Assembly (NCBI GenBank): GCA_007922305.1
Contig: ML677385.1
Span: 10,240,470 to 10,304,469 of the forward strand
Source: Dermatemys mawii
Lineage: Eukaryota; Chordata; Testudines; Dermatemydidae
Length of the DNA stretch: 64,000 nucleotides
Direction: 5' to 3'
The translations under genes were made by a program, and so were the position numbers. The notes under the pieces are model-generated. The model had not been told where the DNA came from. It saw nothing but the letters and a program-made list of their open reading frames with translations, and ran no database searches. Below, piece by piece: positions 1 to 11,490 of the stretch (its first letter is position 1; each line of letters opens with the position of its first letter).

Positions 1-238
1 TTATAGGAGGTTCAATTGCCTCCCTGATCCCCAGTCCTTTCATTTGTCGGAAAACTACAAAAGCGTGAAGTCACTAGGAGGTCAGAACCAATGTAGAGGC
101 ATGGGCCTTCAGCATGGATGACCATGACCCATCTTGTAGACCTCCTGGGATGTGCCGGGTCTGTGGTCTGAGTCCTGAAGCCTGTTCCTTTGAATAGCCA
201 CTTCCCTTCCTTGCTGACAGAACAATGTGAAGAGATTG

Positions 239-1000
239 CTCATAGACTTTAAGGCAAGAAGAAACCATCATTATCATCTTGTCTGACCTCCTGCGTGTCA
301 CAAGCCATAGAACATCACCCACCCATTCCTGTACTAGGCCCATAACTTTTGGCCAAGTTACTGAAGTGCACAAATCTTGATTTAATAAGAATCCACCATT
401 TACTCTAATTCAATCCAGCAAGTGATGCTTCAGAGGAATAAAAAAACAAACAAATCAGGGTCTCTGCCAATCTGATGTATGGGAAAATTCCTTCTCAAAC
501 TTAAATATGGCAGACAGTTAGACCCTGAACATGTGGGTGAGATTCACCAGCCAGACACCTGGGAAATAATTCTCTGTAATAACTCAGTACCCTCCTCATC
601 TAGTGTGCTATCTCTGGGGGCTGTAGATATTTGCTAATAGCAATTGTGGATGTACATTATGCCATTGTAGGCAATCCCCTCATACCAGCCCCTCCTTTAA
701 GTAATTAAGCACAATCTTAAACCAAGGTAGTTCTTTTTTCTTCCACTACTCCTTGTGGAAGGCCGTTCCAGAATTTCACTCCTCTGGTGTTTAGAAACCT
801 TTGTCTAATTTCAAGCCTGAACATGTTTGTGGCCACTTTTATATCCATTTGTTCTTGAGCAGACATTGGCTCTTACCTTAAATAACTTCCCTCCCTCTCT
901 TGTGTTTATCCCTAAGATGTATTTATAGAAAGCAATCGTCTCTCTCCTCAGCCTTCATTTTATTAAGCTAAATAAGCCAAACTCCTTAACATAGGTTCCT
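239..1000 (-). mobile_element. CR1 LINE fragment, 3' end at left
   Basis: The sequence aligns by eye with the CR1 copy at 51378-52075: both share the run through CACCCACCCATT, GTCTCTGCCAATCTGA, CCTGGGAA and TAATAACTCAG. It then continues into the typical CR1 text for a fixed-up paragraph end (CCAGAATTTCACTCCTCTG, TTTATATCCATTTGTTCTTG). The 3' terminus lies at the low coordinate, so the element is on the minus strand. It is 5'-truncated and has no open reading frame of note. Confidence 0.75.
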
Positions 1001-3361
1001 CAACCCAGTTAACTTAATTAAAAAAATAAAGGGAATTTGTTAAAGTTTGCTCTTTTGAAATCAAGGATCTCTAGTTGTCTACCTATTTTTGTTTACCCTT
1101 TCATTAAGTTGAAATGATTGCAAGTGAGAACTTGCATGATCACTCAAACCAAGGCTGTCCTCTGTGATTTCTGTTCTTATTAGCAGGAAGTCCCCAGTCA
1201 TGTACACCTGCCTCTTCCTGTTGGTATGATTCTCCAGCCTTCCCTCCTGTTCTTTCTGGCTGCAAGTCGATTTATCTTCTTTTCTCACTTGCAATCTTCT
1301 GTAAGTCATCCTCTATCCTTCTAGGGCTCCAGACTCTGACTATCTCATTTTCTCTGCCTTTCTTCCTGTAGGACTAGCTGCTCTTCCCTTCTTCTGTGCT
1401 CTCCCAACTTTGGTTACTGCCTGCCTCTCACCTTCATTTTCCAATTTGCAAACTTGAATCTCAGTGCTATTTCTTCTTTGCTAGCTGGTCTTTTCTTCTC
1501 CCTTGTTTTTGTTTTACATGCTTCCACTGGCCATTTTCCTCATCTAGCAATCTACTCTCACAATTCTCTGGTCCATCATGGCATTTTCAAGTCTTGATGT
1601 TTTCCTTCAGCCTTCTCTTTCCATCCTCCACTCAAATCCCCTGTGAAACTCAACCTTTATTTCTAGCTGCATCTCCAACATCAGATCTTCTCTTCCATCA
1701 GATCTACCAGGTGACATGCAGGGATCCTTGTGAGGTTATCCTTTCCTTGGAACCCTTTCAAAGAGTTTTGCTTTGTGACTAGACAGTTCAGTTGGTCACT
1801 TCATAGATGCCATTTTGTGCGCTGGGAATGAACACTTGCCATTCCTTATTATCTCATCCTACTATTACTTTAGAATGTATTATGGATGGCAGAAAGATTA
1901 TGTAAAAATGTAGCTACAGTGGAGCAGATCTTTAGCTGGTGTAAATTGGGGTAGCTCCATTGATTTTAGGGTAATTATGCCATTTACACCAGTTGAGGAT
2001 CTGTCCCATTGTATTTTAGGGTTATGATGGGTTTCTGTTTACTTTGATGGATTTATATCACTTGTGAATCTTGACCTTCAAAGTGACATATATGAAATTA
2101 GTCCTGTTCAAACCTTCTTTATAGTGGCAGAAATCATTGCCTTATAGCACTGAAAATAAGCCTAGAAAAGAAATCAAATATGAAAGGAATTCTTGTCAAA
2201 TAAAAGGAACTTTTTGCTTTGCTTCAGCATTCTCTTTGCTTTTAAGTGTCTAGATCACATGGTGATGACCTTGAGAACAGATATTTGAAGAGTTTTCCTT
2301 CTTCTGGAATAGCAATAATTTTTAAACGACATTTCTTTAGTAACCCTTCTACACAGTGATTCTAATATGCTACTATTTTAGACACAGTTTAAGTAGAGAA
2401 CAAAGATTAAAGGCCACATTCAAAATCATGGCTTGTAAATTCCAACCCAGTTTCATTTATTATACCTTTCCCAAGCCAATATTTTGTGTAAAAATGAAAA
2501 TAAGTGATATCTTTATGTAAGGTATTAATAACACAGAAAATAAAATGTCCTATCACAGTCTTTAGGCCTTTACAGCAAGGATTTCACATTACTTAGTTTT
2601 CATAGCTCAAAGAATGTAATAACTAAACTTGTACTGCTGTGTCCAGGTAAGCTGGCCACCTGGTGCTTCAAAGCATAGAAAAGAGACTCTAGGCATTGGA
2701 GTTTGTGATGAATTCAGTTCTTGTCATATACCACCTGCCAGGGCACAACAGATCTGTAATGGGTTTCTTGTCTTTTATTGTGCAGTAAATGGATTGATAG
2801 ATTAGGCCTGAGGCTAGTGAACCATGGAATCAGGTTTGCTGGAAGGAGTTTATTACTCTTTAATGTTATTCTTGCTCTCGTGTCAGCCAAGAGAGATGAG
2901 CTAGATTATGTGAAAGTAAGCTGGGTGCCAGAATCAGCACTCTCCTCATTTATCTGCCTTAGTCTTCAAGACATACACTGTATGGATTATAAGGTGGTTA
3001 TAAGCACCTGATGGAGATATTTATTTTTGCTGCCTTTTAATTTTTCTGATGGTATTAGAACTAATTACTAGACATTGAAGAGACTGGTTCAATGTTGACT
3101 GCCAGAGCAAATCAATTTCTTGTGCTCTGTGAACAAAAAATGTGAATGTAGTAACATGGCTATAATTTTGTATCACCAGGAAAAGTGCAGATCATCTTAG
3201 CTTGGTTGATCAAGTGTAGAGAAACACAGATGGGTATAGAAAGTGTGCAGGAAGTCAAAGTCACAACAAGGTTATAGTTCATGTGTTGCCTTTAGTAGTG
3301 ACTCTTCATTGACTTCAACACAGGAAGCCAAACTTTTCATGAAGACCTCAATTGATCATTC
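1001..3361. other. Intronic sequence without recognised genes
   Basis: AT-rich intron sequence. Apart from the palindromic repeat at 1925-2003 I see nothing classifiable here. The open frames in it are short, start at random ATGs and show no domain. Confidence 0.6.
1925..2003. repeat. Short palindromic MITE-like repeat
   Basis: The left arm CAGATCTTTAGCTGGTGTAA (1925-1944) is matched by an inverted right arm ending at 2003, which read backwards gives CAGATCCTCAACTGGTGTAA. The centre holds TAGCTCCATTGATTTTAGGG, a decayed form of the CCATTGAAGTCAATGG-type core seen in similar palindromes elsewhere in the window. There is no coding capacity. It is probably an ancient DNA-element derivative; the class is not determined. 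Confidence 0.6.
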
Positions 3362-3635
3362 TTAGGACTATAACAGGGTTTAAAAGAGAACTGGATAAAT
3401 TCATGAAGGCTAAGTCCATTAATGGCTATTAGCCAGGCTGGGTAACGAATGGTGTCCCTAGCCTCTGTTTGTCAGAGGAGGGTGATGGATGGCAGGAGAG
3501 AGATCACTTGATCGTTACATGTTAGGTTCACTCACTCCGGGGCACCTGACATTGGCCACTGTCGGTAGACAGGATACTGGGCTAGATGGACCTTTGGTCT
3601 GACTCAGTACGGCCTTTCTTATGTTCTTATTCTTA
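3362..3635 (+). mobile_element. CR1-like LINE 3' end, plus strand
   Basis: Contains the characteristic CR1 3' text: a GGGCACCTGACATTGGCCACTG block, GGATACTGGGCTAGATGGAC and CTTTGGTCTGACTCAGTA, ending in short TTCTTATG-type repeats around 3615-3635. The terminal short repeat marks the 3' end, so the element is on the plus strand. It is heavily 5'-truncated (about 270 bp kept). Confidence 0.75.
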
Positions 3636-3913
3636 ATCTGTGTTCATAGTTACATTGTTTTGGGTGCATGTTGGGTGTATTGTGGGATTTTTCACTTTAT
3701 TTTGTTTTTGTTTTTATTTAAAGTGAGACACTCAATATTCTGAGGGGGAAAAAATTGGAGCTATTCCTTCGGTTTGTCATTAAATTGAAGAAACCATTTT
3801 TGCTATGAAAAAATGTTAAGTTTTCTTTGCTGGTTTGTCACAGACAGTTAACTTACAAATGTTGTTTTTATAACAGTGCACGTGCATATTTTCATCCACA
3901 GTGAAACTGATAC

Positions 3914-4327
3914 TAGAGTTGGGTAAAACTTTTTGACTGAAACTTTTTTCAGAGAAAACTGCAGACTTAGCAACACCAAAACATTTTCTGAGTGCACATC
4001 AGTTTTGATGAATTGTTTGAAATAAAATAAAAAAACCCAAAATCTTAGTCTATTTTTTTTATTTTCACATTCTATTTAAATCATTTCAATTTTTTAAAAT
4101 TTGAAACAACTTTTCATTTTGAATTTTCCTTTGGTTTTATTTAAAAAATTGAAAAAAGCTTCAAATCAAAACAAAACATTTAATTTCATATTAACAAATT
4201 ATTGAAAACAAAAGTATTCAAAGTAAAATTCTGAAAATTTTTGTTTGAGCTAACCCTAAATACATTTTCTTTTGATAACTTTCAGAGTTGCCAGTAAACG
4301 AAAAATTCTGTTATTTGCTTAGCTCTA
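3914..4327. mobile_element. AT-rich hAT-type MITE with 8-bp target duplication
   Basis: A 414-bp AT-rich element. Its left end TAGAGTTGGGTAAAAC is imperfectly repeated inverted at the right end (TAGAGCTAAGCAAATA on the other strand). It is flanked by ACTGATAC at 3906-3913 and ACTGATTC at 4328-4335, a 7/8 match, as expected for hAT target duplications. There is no transposase, so it is non-autonomous. The A/T-rich interior is full of AAATTT-type palindromes. Confidence 0.65.
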
Positions 4328-4335
4328 ACTGATTC

Positions 4336-5482
4336 ACAAACGTTCCAAAATAGTAAAAGGCAACCATACTGTCTTCCTTAGCACCTCCTCAGCGAGTAGA
4401 AAAGAGAATGAAAATCTTGGTTACTACAGTGATGGGGCCATAAAAGGACTTATATTGGTCAAGAAAGAAAATGGGTATCTATAGATAATAACACTTAGTA
4501 TGTATGCTTTTCTGAAACTCTTTTTGCAACGAAGATTTAAAATTATTTTAAAAAGTAGACCCTGGTTCTTTAAGCAAAATTTAATAGCAGCAATAAAGAT
4601 CATAGTATTTTTTCTACTATCAGGCCTAGTAACCATATAAAACATCAAGGGTGTCTTGCCACCATGTTATTTGGCTGCAAAAATAACAGTGGTGACAGCC
4701 TATGCTGGTGATTTTTTGAGAGAGGTTAAGGCAAGTTGCATAGAAAGATATGCCCTTACAATCTAATCTTTTCAAAGCTGATATTTCAGAAGTTTCTGAT
4801 TTAAAAGAATTCTAAAGTTTTGAAGTTTATGAATCATTTGGCATTGACAGTTCCATGCATTTCTAAACTAGAGATATGTGGTTGTATAGACTGTAAACAA
4901 CTGACCATGTTGTGTATATCATGAGTATATATAGTTTTTTCAGTTAGTGAATTTGGTCACTAACTATTAGACGTAGTTATTTTTAGTCCTATTAGCTGTG
5001 CTTTGGTGCTTTACCCCCTTTTCTTGGATTCTGTTCTGAGAAAGGGACAAGACACCAGGATGTGGTTCATGTAGGCTACAACTTTATTTAGTAATGCAAC
5101 TGGGATCTGTCTGATAATTACTCATTCAGTGCAGGTCATCCATCCTTCCTTTTGTAAGCTGTATCATGTGAGGAAGGCTACCCTCAGTCCCGCCATCCAC
5201 AGCTTTGGTCATAGCATCCTCCTTTGTAAGACAGTTGAGAGTATGAGAAAGAGGAGGCTGTATAATTAGGAGCCCCAATCCTGTTCCTCCTCTTCTTTAG
5301 GAGATGCCTTCTCCTAACTCTGCACCCAGTTCTAGTTTATCAGCGAGCTGGACCCCCTATTGCTCAAATCCCTGCCAACTTGGGACAATGTGAATTTTAC
5401 ACAAATTTACAATGTGAATTTTATGTAAAATTCACATACATACTAAGTGTGTATGTATACAAGCATACATACTAAGTGTTAA
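4336..5482. other. Intronic sequence without recognised features
   Basis: Nothing classifiable was seen apart from a small local duplication near 5386-5470 (AATGTGAATTTTA and CATACATACTAAGTGT each occur twice). Confidence 0.5.
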
Positions 5483-5600
5483 AGAGTCTTATAGCACCTT
5501 AGAGACTAACAGATATTTGAGATCATAAGCTTTTGTGAGCTAAGACCCACTTCATCAGATGAATGTTGTGGAAATCTCCAGAGACAGGTATAAATATGCA
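5483..5600 (-). repeat. Interspersed repeat, CACCTTAGAGACTAAC family
   Basis: Shares the CACCTTAGAGACTAAC, ATAAGCTTTTGTG and CCCACTTCATCAGATG blocks with copies at 31108-31242 (opposite strand) and in both arms of 60127-60895. The family is common in turtle sequence as I know it, but I cannot assign its class with certainty. No open frame is present. Confidence 0.6.
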
Positions 5601-5794
5601 GGCAAGACAGCAAGGTAAATTTACCCACTATTTTAACAATGCTAACTCACAGATGAGCCGCACTGGTTTCCAGCTATGTCACTGTTCAGTGAGCGCTAAG
5701 GTCACTGGGAGTACTCACAGAGAAAAGCACTACTTAGCGTGAGCACGGTTGGAAAAAACTGACTTTCTGTCAGATTTGAAAGTAAGTTGGTCCA

Positions 5795-6135
5795 GTGCGG
5801 TATGGCTTATCGGCAAGAGCCGGTACAAAGCTGACCATACTGGAAGGGGGCAACTTCCCCAGGTCGGTGATTTAAAGGGCCTGGGGCTTCCGGCAGCGGC
5901 CAGAGCCCCAGCCCTTTAAATCGCCACCACTGGAGCCCTGGCGTAGCAGTGGGGGCTAGGAGCCCCACGGTTTCAGTGGCGATTTAAAGGGCACAGGGCT
6001 CCCAGAAGCCACTACCACAGCCAGAGCTCTGGGTCAGTTCAACTGAGATTTAAAGGGCCCAGGGATGTAAAGGCCCTGACTCTTCCTGTTGAGGCCCTTC
6101 CAGTTCAGGCTCCACCCTCTGCTTAGGACTCCGGC
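5795..6135. repeat. GC-rich repeat with repeated ATTTAAAGGGC motifs
   Basis: A GC-rich island in AT-rich intron. ATTTAAAGGGC or its inverse occurs near 5870, 5905, 5981 and 6047, always next to CAGGGCT/GGGGCT or GAGCCCC runs. This gives a degenerate, partly inverted internal structure. It resembles a dispersed turtle repeat rather than a gene; the frames across it are broken. Class unknown. Confidence 0.5.
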
Positions 6136-8667
6136 CTCCTGGTAAGTCCTTTAAGTTACTTTCACCTCTGCCTTCTGTTAGTACAAAAAGAAAACATGCA
6201 TGTACTTCCACTTCTTTGTTGTGTCTGTTGGACATGGAAAACTATGTATTGCAAGTTTTAGGAGATGAGACCACACATATCCAGAATGAAATACGCTTAT
6301 CCTGCTCAGCCCTCAAAGGTAATTTTTAGTCATTAAGAGCAGCTTCATGCTTTAGTTTTTGTTCCATCTTATGTCATGCTTAAATCATCCCAATGATTGC
6401 TAAAAAAAAATGGAGACTGTGATAAACCATGAGGAGACAGAGGTGACAGACATTTTTAGTGCAGCTAGTTTCTGTTGGTTTACTCATTTTAGTTGAAGTC
6501 ATTTTACAAGTCATTATAATAGCCACTTGAATGCCTAAAATCAAGAATAAGTATGGGCATTCACAGTAGACAGAAGAATATGGACAAGTTCATCTTAAAT
6601 TGAAGTTAAGTCTGGATACTCACTGTTTTTAAGGTTAGAGACAAACTGAGGAGACTGCAATGTTCAGGTCAGGTTTAAACTTCAATTTGAGGTTCCGGGC
6701 TGATTTAGCACTAAGGTTTGGATTCAGAAACTGCAAAATCTGTTGAGCTGCTGTTGACAGACTTCTGCCATCTTAGAACATTTCTGATCTGAATCTGTAA
6801 AACAGCCCTTCCTGATTTTGTATTTGACCCATAATCAAAGTATAAATGAGGTGTTTCAGTTCTGTGGATTCAAAGAAGGCTGGGAATCACAGTTGTCTGA
6901 TAGTCCATTGATTGTCTCAAACATGATAGTTTTATAAGAGCTGGATTTAATTCTACAGTCTCAAGAAAAACAATTACTTCTGACCAAAGATGTGGTAATA
7001 TTGTTCCTTTCCTTTCTTAACTTAAAAAGAGTCTGACTTTATAACATATTGAAATAAATGAGAACTGGTGATAAAGCCAAAACTAAAATCACATGAATGC
7101 TATGTTTGGAGTAAGAAAGAATCGGGTTGGGGGAGAAATAGATGGCACATCAAAGAGGAAAATTGAAGTTGATAGTCCCCTTATTTTAACCTTATATATA
7201 AAAATACTCTGGTATGGAATTTCTATATCTGTGAAGGAAGACAAAAGGGTCTCATTTCAGTTGGAGAGATTTTATCATTTTGAGCAAGATATGGAAGAGG
7301 CACTATTGCTTCTACTGTTAAAATCTTTCAAGCAAAGGTAATTTCTAAATTACTGTTTGGAATAGAAATAGAGAGCTTCACAGTTGGAGAAAGGCTACAT
7401 TCAGCTAAAAATAACTTTTCTCCCTTTGGTTTCTAGACACAATGTGTAAGTCAATTTACAGATGACAGAAATTTTGGACTTAAAGAGAATGTCCACATTT
7501 ATTATTTTTAAAAAATAAATAGAATGTAGTGAGAGGGAGGACCTAATAAAATTTCCAGAACTTTTGTATAGAATTGTTGCTCCTTACTAGAATGTGGTTT
7601 AATTTCAATGAACTAAGATAGGAGCTTATCCATGTGAATCTATAGGGGAGCCTGTTATTGTAGAAATGTCTCACCTGAAAACGAAACTCTCAGATAGGTA
7701 GATAAGGTTGCTAAGCAGAAAATCCTTTATAAAAGATTGCCCTGACTCTATTCAATAATGGTCCAAACAGTACCGATTAGAGCAGCGTTAATACAATGTT
7801 TTGAGTTCTTTTTCTAGAATATGTTAACAAGGGATCGCTCTTTATTACAGCATATAGGGATACTTATTTGCTATACTTGTCAAAATGAACAAAGTACAAT
7901 TTGTGATGCATTGATCTTGCTGTTTTATTGTGCTTGTTACTAATTCATGAGTAAAATTCAATAATTCACAGTGGGCTTACCAGTCATTCAGGTGAACTAA
8001 GCAGAATTTACGTTAGAAATAATTCCTTTCTTATAAAACAAAATAATAAACTAATGAAGAAACCCAGAGGAAAACTGTGGCTTATTGATTTAACATTACT
8101 GGTAGTAATGGAGACAACTTGATTTAAAATATTTAATATATGTAACTTATCGTTTTTGATATACAACACTGTTCTAGCAAAAAATGTTTCTAGGACATAG
8201 GTTGTGCATTCAGCTGTTTGTATACGTGCATTTATTTGAAATGTCTTGTGACAAGGCAGGACTCTATTAAAATGATCTTAGAAAGGGTGTAATGCTCAAT
8301 GATTACATGTAGGGTTAGTTGAAGTATCATGAACAGTAGTGTTTCTGAGGATTGTAACCATAGACAGGCTTCTAAATAGACGGTGAGACCTATAGAGTAA
8401 ATAGAGTGCATTTTGGTAAAAAATGGTAAATAGAGTACCAGAGATCTTCCAGGTATCTTGGAGTACCAACAAATACCTGGATTCAACAAAATATGTAATT
8501 GTAGCATTCAGAGAAGCCTCATTTCAAGAAGATGGGAGATCTGGGAATAATCTGAGCCCACTAGCAATCCTGTGCTATGAAGATTGGCTGGATCCATTAT
8601 TTTAAAAGCAAAAGACAAATATTCAGCAGAAGTAGCATTTGTACAATAAACATGCATCTTAGTGATA
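6136..8667. other. Intronic sequence without recognised features
   Basis: About 2.5 kb of AT-rich intron. I see no transposon ends, microsatellite or exon-like frame with splice sites. Confidence 0.5.
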
Positions 8668-8925
8668 AGCAGTATTGTCTGATGTTATAGCACGGGACTG
8701 GAAAAGATGAGCTTCTCAGTGTCTTAATAAATGAATGGATGATAGGTACATTAGAAATACTTAACAGAGATCATTATGGGTTTGCCACAGATTCTCTGGT
8801 AAGGCTGCACAAGTCACTTATCTTCCTAGTGACTCTATTTCTTTTTCTGCAAAATGAAGTTACTTCCCTGTCTCACAACAATATTGTGAAAATCTCTTAG
8901 TTGGCAAAGATATTACAACATTTTG
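8668..8925 (+). mobile_element. MIR-type SINE, decayed
   Basis: The order of blocks fits MIR: a GTTATAGCACGGGACTGGAA start, then TTTGCCACAGATTCTCTGG, CACAAGTCACTTATCTTCC and TTTTCTGCAAAATGAAG, ending in CAATATTGTGAAAATC. The box A region is weak and there are insertions around 8710-8770. It is an old, inactive copy. Confidence 0.6.
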
Positions 8926-11074
8926 AAGTTCTAAAGGATTGTAGAAGCGGTAAGTGTTGCACGTTATTTCAGGATTCCTGCAGTGAAAAAATGTAATCGC
9001 TGTCATTTTATTAATGACACTGCCAATTTTACACAATTTCTTATTTAGCCATAGTTCCCTCTGCCTCCCCACGAATTTTGTTTACCATTGTTTGAAAGGA
9101 TGAGTCATTCTGAAGGCCCTTCGAAGAGAGAGGAGTTGAAAAACATTTAAATACCTCAATCACACAATACTTATAAAGTATCAAGATCACTACTGAATAT
9201 CTGCTGTTCCTTCTTTTAGACAAGTTTCTGAATTCCTCAGTCTCAGTTAGGATTATTTTACAAATAACAAGTTAAAGCATTGTTTCATTAGCTTTGCCTA
9301 TATTTTATTTTATTTCCAGGTCTGTTTTGAGCTTAGTAATATATTACAGGAAATGTATTCTATCTAATGCAATCAAAAATTTCTCTCAGATGTATTTATG
9401 AGAAATAACTCTTCTGACATTTTATACGATGTTTCCCATGGACTTCGGGTGAGGTTGTGTGCATACATGTGTACAGCTACCGGAAAGGACTACTTACAAG
9501 GAAGCTGTCATAAAGGAGAGGCTTGAATGGTTCCCTGTGACAATGACCATAGGAGCATCCTCCAATTCATGGAAGTCCAGGTCTGTGTCCATGATGGTCT
9601 TATACCCTCATTTTGCTCTGGCTCCTGGCAGTATCCCCACCAACTGGCCTCTTGTCAATGTGGCTCCATTGAAGCTCTCCCCACTATATTATTAACTCTT
9701 GCTTAGTAAGTTCAGCAAGGCCAGAGGTGGACCTTTGTGCCTTCTCCATTTCCATGACCTATCCTATCCCACATGGAGAAGCTTTGAAGATTCTGCGAAG
9801 TTGTGGATGGGAGTCCATTTCTGCATTTGGATTAAGGAGTCCTGATGAGACCCTATTTTTTTTCTCTTTAACTTTTCACCAGCAAGTGCTGTTAAGACAG
9901 GCTCTCCTAGTAATGGGCTATTCCATACCATATTTCTGTAAGTAACCTTTCTATATATTTCAGTGGAAATTTTCTTTATGGTGCAATGTCAGCATAAAAC
10001 AATTTGTTTATTTTTGCTGATATTGTACCATTATAGCAGAATAAAATAAACTGTAATGAACATTGATTGTGATGTCTGTTTTTGTCATGAATGTGCAGGC
10101 ATTTATGTACATAAATCTAATTAGAAGTAGCAGAAGTTAGGGACATAAATCTCCCACTTCCAGAAGAGAATGTATTACTTAGATGATACTCTAGCAATCC
10201 GATTTGCCATTCTCCAATTTTTTCAGATATAAAATGTAAGTTGCTGTACATTCCAAGTTTCATAACAGGCATCTTACTAAAAGCTGCCTGAATTACTTTG
10301 GGAAATTAACATAAAATAGATGTCTGCTTCCTGACAGGCCCAGCTGGGAGTGGCACTTGCAAGCCTTTTTTCTTTGGAAGCCTGACAGTGGCTAATTAAA
10401 GTGACTCAAAAACATCATCTTCAAAACAAAGCATTATTTATTTGTTCACCCAAAGATATATGGCAATCAGATACAAGGGTTAAAATAATAAACGCCTATG
10501 CTCATATTACCTACCTTACCTAAACCTTATTTTTTTCCTTGCCAGCATTGGTAGGTTCTGTTCAGCCCAATGACCACCATCTATCTCTACATTGCCTTGC
10601 TGCAGCATACTTTCTGTGTCTGTCTGGCAGGTCCTCCAGTACCCAGGGCAACTACTGTCAATTTACACAACCTCCCTTCCTTTACTAGAGTTCCTTCATT
10701 GATTAGTATCCCCTTTGGTCCTACGCTCAGGCCTGGAAAGAGTAAACCTTGCTAACCTGGTTGGAGCCAGGCAGGAGCCTTTCCTCAATTAATAGCTCCC
10801 TCATTGTTCCCTTAAGGATATGTATATGTGCCATTGTTTTTATTTCCTGTTTGTTTTTGCTCTAACCGTTTCAAAACTCCTTCCTTCTCCACCAAAGGCT
10901 TACCACAAATATCAATGATTTTCTTTTGCTTTAACCCAGTCATTTGCTAGGTTTTGCTATTTATGTATTTAGAATATATTAAATTGTATTTGAAACAAGG
11001 AAAAATAGATTATTTAGACTAGTGTGTTTTCAAGGCATTTAGACATAATACTCAGGATACACTGGTTCCGTGTA
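8926..11074. other. Intronic sequence without recognised features
   Basis: I see no transposon ends, conserved exon or RNA gene. Several 60-80 codon frames start here, but none resembles a known domain or has paired splice signals. Confidence 0.5.
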
Positions 11075-11079
11075 ACTGG

Positions 11080-11485
11080 TGTCAACAACTGAATTGGAGG
11101 TGGTTGGGCCTCATGACTGGAGCAAGAATGGAGCCTACCTGTTAGAGCTGAATTCAGAATGGGTGGGTCCTGAAGCAGAGCCAATGGTCACAGCTGGGAG
11201 TCAGAAGCCTGAACAGGGTTGGGGCAGGAGGAGTTGCAGGCTGGGACTGGAGCAGGAGTAGTGCTAAAGACAGGGACAGGACCTAGCACAGCTACAGGCA
11301 AGGAGCACATTGAGGAACCAGTGCTCTGCTGTTGTCTCTGGGCTTATAAACCAGGCTGCTGGTCCTTCAGCCAGTCAGGCACTGCGATTAATCAGGTAGT
11401 TGCAGGACAGTGCAGCTGGACCTATTAGTTGCCTAGCAGAGAAGTTAGCAGAGAAGCAGGTCAGTACTTGGGCCTAACCCCGTCA
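11080..11485 (-). mobile_element. Solo LTR (406 bp), 5-bp target duplication
   Basis: The element runs from TGTCAACAAC to CCCCGTCA and is flanked on both sides by ACTGG (11075-11079 and 11486-11490), a perfect 5-bp duplication. Read on the minus strand it has CTGACTGGCTGAAGGACCAG followed by a TTTATAAGC TATA-like box (plus-strand 11341-11350), matching the layout of the solo LTR at 46007-46409. The two are therefore the same family in opposite orientation. No internal region, primer-binding site or polypurine tract remains, so it is a recombination-reduced Gypsy- or ERV-type LTR. Confidence 0.75.
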
Positions 11486-11490
11486 ACTGG

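Noticed and set aside
1396..1782. 128-codon plus-strand frame, hydrophobic and Cys/Ser/Phe rich
   Set aside because: It is a pyrimidine-rich stretch read in one frame, with no domain, splice or promoter support.
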